The translations under genes and the position numbers were made by a program. 36,740 nt of DNA from the NCBI GenBank assembly GCA_026400105.1, contig JAPLPQ010000081.1, positions 1 to 36,740 on the forward strand, given 5' to 3'. Below are positions 33,148-36,740 of the stretch, in pieces. This DNA is from Burkholderiales bacterium (GTDB taxonomy: Bacteria > Pseudomonadota > Gammaproteobacteria > Burkholderiales > Burkholderiaceae_C). The stretch's first letter is position 1; each line of letters begins with the position of its first letter. Below the pieces are notes generated by a model. It was given only the letters and a program-made list of their open reading frames with translations. It ran no database searches and was not told the origin of the DNA.

Positions 33148-34148
33148 TGAGAAACCTTGCTCACCCGGCCCGCAGCGTGCCGGTGATCCTGCTGCTCGCC
33201 CTGGCGGTCGTGCCTTCGCTGGCGTCGGCCATGGACGACAACTTCCTGGTGGCCTTCTTTGCCCGGGTGGTGATCTACGCGATTGCCGTCAGCGCGCTGA
33301 ACATTGCCCTGGGCTTCGGTGGCCTGGTCAGCCTGGGGCACGCCCTGTTCATCGGCATCGGCATGTACAGCGTCTCGCTGCCGGCGTATTACGGCGTGTC
33401 GTCGGGCTGGGTCCATCTGGCGCTCTGCGTCGTGACCTGTGCCCTCGTCGGCGGCCTGACCGGCCTGATCAGCCTGCGCACCACCGGGATCGCCTTCATC
33501 ATGATCACGCTGGCCTTTGCCCAGATGGGTTACTTCGTGATCGTCAGTCTCAAGCAGTATGGCGGTGATGACGGCATGAGCATTGCCGCGGCGAGTCAGT
33601 TCTTCGGGCTGACGCTGGACACGCCGGTTTCGGTGTTCTATTGCGCCTGGGTCCTGCTGGCCGCGCTGACCTACTGGGTCTGGCGGCTGCGCAGCTCGCC
33701 TTTCGGCATGACGCTGCGTGCCGGCCGGCAGAACGCACGCCGCGTCATGTCGGTCGGGCTGGCCCTGCGCAACTACCAGCTGACCGCCTATGTGCTGTCG
33801 GCGGTGCTGTGCGGCGTGGCCGGCATGCTGCTGGCCAACCTCAATGCCTATGCGTCGCCCAGCAGCATGTCCTGGATGGTGTCGGGCGAGCTGATCGTCA
33901 TGGTCGTGCTCGGCGGACTCGGCAGCGTGTTCGGGCCCTTGCTCGGCGCGCTGACCTTCTTCGGCGTCGAGGAGCTGCTCAAGGCTTATACCGAGCACTG
34001 GATGGCCTTGTTCGGTCTGGCGATCCTGGCGGTGGCCATGCTGGGCCGCACCGGGCTGATCGGCTGGCTCGAGCGCTTCCAGCCGGCATCAAGCCGGGAC
34101 GCTGTCAAGCCCGGTTCAGCGGGTCAGCCGCTCAAGGAGGCCGCATGA
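33144..34148 (+). CDS. LIV-type ABC transporter permease (LivM-like)
   Basis: A 334-residue second permease of the importer. ATG 33144 overlaps the preceding stop as ATGA, preceded by AAGGGGA; the longer open frame upstream is a shadow of livH. Typical LivM sequence is seen: SALNIALGFGGLVSLGHALFI and GLISLRTTGIAFIMITLAFAQ (truncated here to the core), then SPFGMTLRAGRQNARRVMSV and GGLGSVFGPLLGALTFFG, the ATPase-coupling region. The C-terminal tail of about 25 residues (SSRDAVKPGSAGQPLKEAA) is polar and probably cytoplasmic. It is coupled to the ATPase gene by another ATGA overlap. Confidence 0.92.
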   Translation: MMRNLAHPARSVPVILLLALAVVPSLASAMDDNFLVAFFARVVIYAIAVSALNIALGFGGLVSLGHALFIGIGMYSVSLPAYYGVSSGWVHLALCVVTCALVGGLTGLISLRTTGIAFIMITLAFAQMGYFVIVSLKQYGGDDGMSIAAASQFFGLTLDTPVSVFYCAWVLLAALTYWVWRLRSSPFGMTLRAGRQNARRVMSVGLALRNYQLTAYVLSAVLCGVAGMLLANLNAYASPSSMSWMVSGELIVMVVLGGLGSVFGPLLGALTFFGVEELLKAYTEHWMALFGLAILAVAMLGRTGLIGWLERFQPASSRDAVKPGSAGQPLKEAA

Positions 34149-34900
34149 CGAATATCCTGTTGCAAACCGAGGCCATCACCAAGCGCTACGGCGCCTTGCT
34201 GGTGACCGACCAGGTCTCGCTCGACGTCAGGGAAGGGGAGCTGCATGCCATCATCGGTCCCAACGGAGCCGGCAAGACGACCCTGATCAACCAGTTGTCG
34301 GGCGAACTGCGATCCGACAGCGGCCGGGTCCGCTTCGGTGGCGAAGATATGTCCGCGCTCGGGATCAACGAGCGGGCTCGCCGCGGCCTGGTGCGTTCGT
34401 ACCAGATCACTTCGGTGTTCGACGAGTTCACGGTGCGGGAAAACGCCGCGCTCGCGGCCATGGGTGCGCGCCAGCACGCCTTCCGTTTCTGGAACGGGCT
34501 GCTTGCCGACCGGCAGGCCTTGGCCACTGCCGAGGAGGCGATTGCTGCGGCTGGCCTGGAGTCGCGGGCGCATCTGCTGGCCGCCGAGCTCGGTTACGGC
34601 GAGCGTCGCCAGCTCGAGCTGGCCATGGCCCTGGCGGCGCGCCCGAGGTTCCTGCTGCTCGACGAGCCGATGGCGGGCATGAGCGTGCAGGAGTCGGCGG
34701 CCGTGGTCGAGCTGCTCAAGTCGCTCAAGCGTCAGTACACGATCTTGCTGGTCGAGCATGACATGAATGCGGTCTTTGCCCTGGCCGACCGCATCAGCGT
34801 GCTCGTCTATGGCCGCCTCATGATCACCGGCACGCCGGACGAGATCCGTGGCAACGACGAAGTGCGCGCCATCTACCTGGGCGATGAGGAGATCCACTGA
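34145..34900 (+). CDS. LIV-type ABC transporter ATP-binding protein (LivG-like)
   Basis: A 251-residue ABC ATPase. The Walker A motif is GPNGAGKTT (near residues 40-48), the Q-loop is SYQITSVF, the signature is LGYGERRQLELA (a LivG-type variant of LSGGQ), Walker B is FLLLDEPMAG and the H-loop is LLVEHDMN. All catalytic motifs are intact. ATG 34145 overlaps the livM stop. The long open frame upstream is a shadow. It pairs with the LivF-like protein, whose Walker A lysine is replaced. This subunit may therefore carry the more normal ATP site. Confidence 0.93.
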   Translation: MTNILLQTEAITKRYGALLVTDQVSLDVREGELHAIIGPNGAGKTTLINQLSGELRSDSGRVRFGGEDMSALGINERARRGLVRSYQITSVFDEFTVRENAALAAMGARQHAFRFWNGLLADRQALATAEEAIAAAGLESRAHLLAAELGYGERRQLELAMALAARPRFLLLDEPMAGMSVQESAAVVELLKSLKRQYTILLVEHDMNAVFALADRISVLVYGRLMITGTPDEIRGNDEVRAIYLGDEEIH

Positions 34901-34902
34901 AC

Positions 34903-35616
34903 ATGAAACCCTTGTTGAATGTGACCGGCCTGCAGGCCGGCTATGGTGCGGCTCAGGTGCTGTTCGGTGTCGATTTCTCGGTGTCCGAGGGCGAGGTCGT
35001 GACCCTGCTGGGTCGCAACGGCATGGGCCGTTCGACCACCATCAAGTGCCTGTTCGGCCTGCTGGCCGCCAAGGGCGGCGAGATCGAGTTTGGCGGCAAA
35101 CGGGTCGAGCGCCTGGCCTCGCACCAGATCGCCAAGCTCGGCCTGGGCCTGGTGCCCGAGGGCCGTCAGGTCTTTCCCAACCTGACGGTGGAAGAAAACC
35201 TGGTCGCCACGGCCCGCATCAACCCGCTCAACCGGCTCAAGCCCTGGACGCTCGAGCGCGTCTACGGCTTCTTTCCGCGCTTGCAGGAGCGCCGCAGCAA
35301 CCTGGGCTCGCAGCTGTCGGGCGGCGAACAGCAGATGCTGGCCATTGGCCGCGCCCTGCTGACCAACCCGCGCCTGATCGTGCTCGATGAGGCGACTGAG
35401 GGGCTGGCACCCCTGATCCGGACCGAGATCTGGAACGCGCTGGGCGAGCTCAAGGCCGAGGGGCTGTCGATGATCGTGATCGACAAGAACCTGGGGCCCT
35501 TGCTCGATCTGGCCGATCGCCATTTCGTGATGGAAAAGGGCCAGGTCGTCTGGTCGGGCGACTCGACGGCCTTGCGGGCCGATCCGCGGATCGTGCATGA
35601 ATATCTGGGCGTTTGA
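34903..35616 (+). CDS. LIV-type ABC transporter ATP-binding protein (LivF-like), Walker A Lys to Arg
   Basis: A 237-residue ABC ATPase, the second nucleotide-binding subunit. The signature LSGGEQQMLAIGRAL and Walker B RLIVLDEATEGLAP are normal. Walker A reads GRNGMGRSTT, with Arg where the phosphate-binding Lys is expected. The H-loop region reads IVIDKNLGPL, with no His at the usual place. Both features suggest a degenerate ATP site, although I recall similar GRNGMGR and IDKN forms in other LivF relatives, so it may be a subfamily trait. It starts two bases after the livG stop. A GC hairpin follows its own stop. Confidence 0.9.
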   Translation: MKPLLNVTGLQAGYGAAQVLFGVDFSVSEGEVVTLLGRNGMGRSTTIKCLFGLLAAKGGEIEFGGKRVERLASHQIAKLGLGLVPEGRQVFPNLTVEENLVATARINPLNRLKPWTLERVYGFFPRLQERRSNLGSQLSGGEQQMLAIGRALLTNPRLIVLDEATEGLAPLIRTEIWNALGELKAEGLSMIVIDKNLGPLLDLADRHFVMEKGQVVWSGDSTALRADPRIVHEYLGV

Positions 35617-35634
35617 GCGGGGAGCATTCCCCGC
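35617..35634 (+). other. Stem-loop between transporter and hemerythrin-domain genes
   Basis: GCGGGGA and TCCCCGC form a perfect 7-bp stem with a GCAT loop right after the LivF-like stop. It has no T-run, so mRNA stabilisation or attenuation is more likely than full termination. GAGAGGTGA follows as the next ribosome-binding site. Confidence 0.45.
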
Positions 35635-35651
35635 CCTAGAGAGGTGAACCT

Positions 35652-36251
35652 ATGAGCGACTCCAAGTCCATGGCGATCGCCACCATCCGCGCGGAACATC
35701 GTGCGCTGGCGGCCGTCATCAACAACATGAAGGGCGTGCTGGCCGAAGTCAAGGCGGGCCGAATGGCGCTGGACTTCCCCCTGTTCTGGTCGATGATCTA
35801 CTACATCGACGCCTTTCCCGACCGCTTGCATCATCCCAAGGAGGATGACTGGCTGTTCTGTCGTCTCAGGCAACGCACGCACGAGGCCGATGCGCTGATT
35901 GACGAGTTGCAGCGGCAGCACCGCAACGAGCCACTGGCGCTCAACGACCTCAGGCGTTGGCTGGGCAACCTGGAAGCGGGCGTTGCCGGCAGTCTGGACG
36001 GCCTGGAGCAGGCGGTCAGCGATTACGCTGAATTCACCTGGAAACACCTCAAGTCCGAGGAGCACGAGTTGCTCCCGTTGGCGCAAACGCACCTGACCCC
36101 GACCGACTGGAACGAGATCGCGCACGCCTTCGGCCAGAACGGGGACCCGCTGGTCGGCGTCGATGACGACGCGGCCCTGGGCGCCCTGTTTCACGACATC
36201 GTCCGGCGTACTCCCGCCCCGCTGGGTCTGGGACCGCGCCAGTCGAGCTGA
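35652..36251 (+). CDS. Hemerythrin HHE-domain protein
   Basis: A 199-residue protein with a hemerythrin-like four-helix bundle that would bind a non-haem di-iron centre. Candidate ligands follow the family spacing: His16 (AEHRAL), His60/His61 and Glu64 (RLHHPKEDDWLF), His90 and Glu93 (QRQHRNE), and His132, Glu136 and His138 (KHLKSEEHELLP). The last 50 residues lie outside the bundle. ATG 35652 has GAGAGGTGA upstream. Such proteins sense or store O2 or NO or protect iron enzymes. It lies between the importer and gentisate dioxygenase, an Fe(II)/O2 enzyme, so a role in iron or oxygen supply is possible; that is a guess from position. Confidence 0.85.
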   Translation: MSDSKSMAIATIRAEHRALAAVINNMKGVLAEVKAGRMALDFPLFWSMIYYIDAFPDRLHHPKEDDWLFCRLRQRTHEADALIDELQRQHRNEPLALNDLRRWLGNLEAGVAGSLDGLEQAVSDYAEFTWKHLKSEEHELLPLAQTHLTPTDWNEIAHAFGQNGDPLVGVDDDAALGALFHDIVRRTPAPLGLGPRQSS

Positions 36252-36287
36252 GACAGCCGACACCACCTGACCATTGAAAGAGTGAAG

Positions 36288-36740
36288 ATGCAAGACACTG
36301 GCCGTTTTGACACCCTGGGCCGTCTGGAAGACCTGCCGCAGGACTACCGCGACGAGCTGAGCGCCAACAACCTGGTCCCGCTCTGGCCCAGCCTGCGCGC
36401 GGTGCTGCCGCCGCATGTGCCGGCACGCAAGACCCAGCCGACCCACTGGCCCTACGCCAAGTTGCGCGAGCTGCTGCTCAAGGCCGGCGAGCTGACCCCG
36501 ATCGAGAAGGCCGAGCGCCGCGTGCTGGTGCTGGCCAACCCGGGCCATGGCCTGGAGAAGATGCAGGCCAGCGCCGCCATGTACCTGGGCATGCAGCTTC
36601 TGCTGCCGGGTGAACTGGCCCCGGCGCACCGCCACACCCCGAACGCGATCCGCATGGTGGTCGAGGGCGAAGGCGCCTGGACCCTGGTCAACGGCGAGAA
36701 ATGCCCGATGAGCCGCGGCGACCTGATCCTGACCCCGACC
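36288..36740 (+). CDS. nagI: Gentisate 1,2-dioxygenase, 3'-truncated by window edge
   Basis: The first 151 residues of a gentisate 1,2-dioxygenase, which opens gentisate to maleylpyruvate with Fe(II) and O2. The frame runs off the right edge, so about 200 residues are missing. Seen are [19 protein letters not shown] at the start, [20 protein letters not shown], then the first cupin with [16 protein letters not shown], where His114 and His116 are the expected iron ligands. ATG 36288 follows an AAGAG-type site. It supplies the step after the salicylate 5-hydroxylase encoded upstream. The next genes, expected to be maleylpyruvate isomerase and fumarylpyruvate hydrolase, are not visible. Confidence 0.93.
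   Translation, partial: MQDTGRFDTLGRLEDLPQDYRDELSANNLVPLWPSLRAVLPPHVPARKTQPTHWPYAKLRELLLKAGELTPIEKAERRVLVLANPGHGLEKMQASAAMYLGMQLLLPGELAPAHRHTPNAIRMVVEGEGAWTLVNGEKCPMSRGDLILTPT

Overview
The window is GC-rich, densely packed DNA with the gene style of a betaproteobacterium of the Burkholderiales (Comamonadaceae-like). The pointers are a Bug/TctC-type binding protein, a Burkholderiales-type porin, a TRAP carrier, a pmdEFDABC gene order as known in Comamonas, and a nag-type salicylate 5-hydroxylase as known in Ralstonia and Polaromonas. No phage genes, rRNA, tRNA or CRISPR array were seen. This assignment is an inference from gene content, not a database match. Almost everything is catabolism or uptake of aromatic or CoA-activated acids.

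Region 1 (1-11.8 kb, all + strand, tightly spaced) encodes the 3' part of an ADP-forming acyl-CoA synthetase, two acyl-CoA dehydrogenases, an orphan TctC binding protein, a thiolase-like protein with a DUF35 partner, a family III CoA transferase, a LigB-superfamily protein with an altered iron-ligand position, three consecutive RraA/CHA-aldolase paralogues and a shortened crotonase. It looks like a CoA-dependent side-chain or ring degradation route joined to an extradiol/aldolase lower route. I do not recognise it as a described pathway, and it is the best candidate for a new system. A porin (11.9-12.9 kb) and a strong terminator end it.

Region 2 (13.0-16.6 kb, - strand) is a TRAP transporter (P, Q, M subunits) followed by a MarR regulator. 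A tandem operator-like repeat lies upstream of the binding-protein gene.

Region 3 (16.8-25.3 kb) holds an auxin-efflux-family carrier that overlaps a convergent LysR regulator. Divergent from the regulator is the protocatechuate 4,5-cleavage operon pmdE-F-D-A-B-C, which carries protocatechuate to pyruvate and oxaloacetate. A family of short hairpin repeats occupies the larger gaps inside this operon. A SpmA/SpmB-like membrane protein follows.

Region 4 (25.4-36.7 kb) holds an aldo/keto reductase, a frameshifted remnant of an aldehyde dehydrogenase and a NahR/NagR-like LysR regulator on the - strand. Divergent from the regulator, with a NahR-type operator between, is a salicylate 5-hydroxylase set (reductase, large subunit, small subunit, Rieske ferredoxin). 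It is followed by a five-gene LIV-type ABC importer, a hemerythrin-domain protein and the 5' part of gentisate 1,2-dioxygenase. The likely flow is salicylate uptake, 5-hydroxylation to gentisate, then ring cleavage. The maleylpyruvate genes would lie beyond the right edge.
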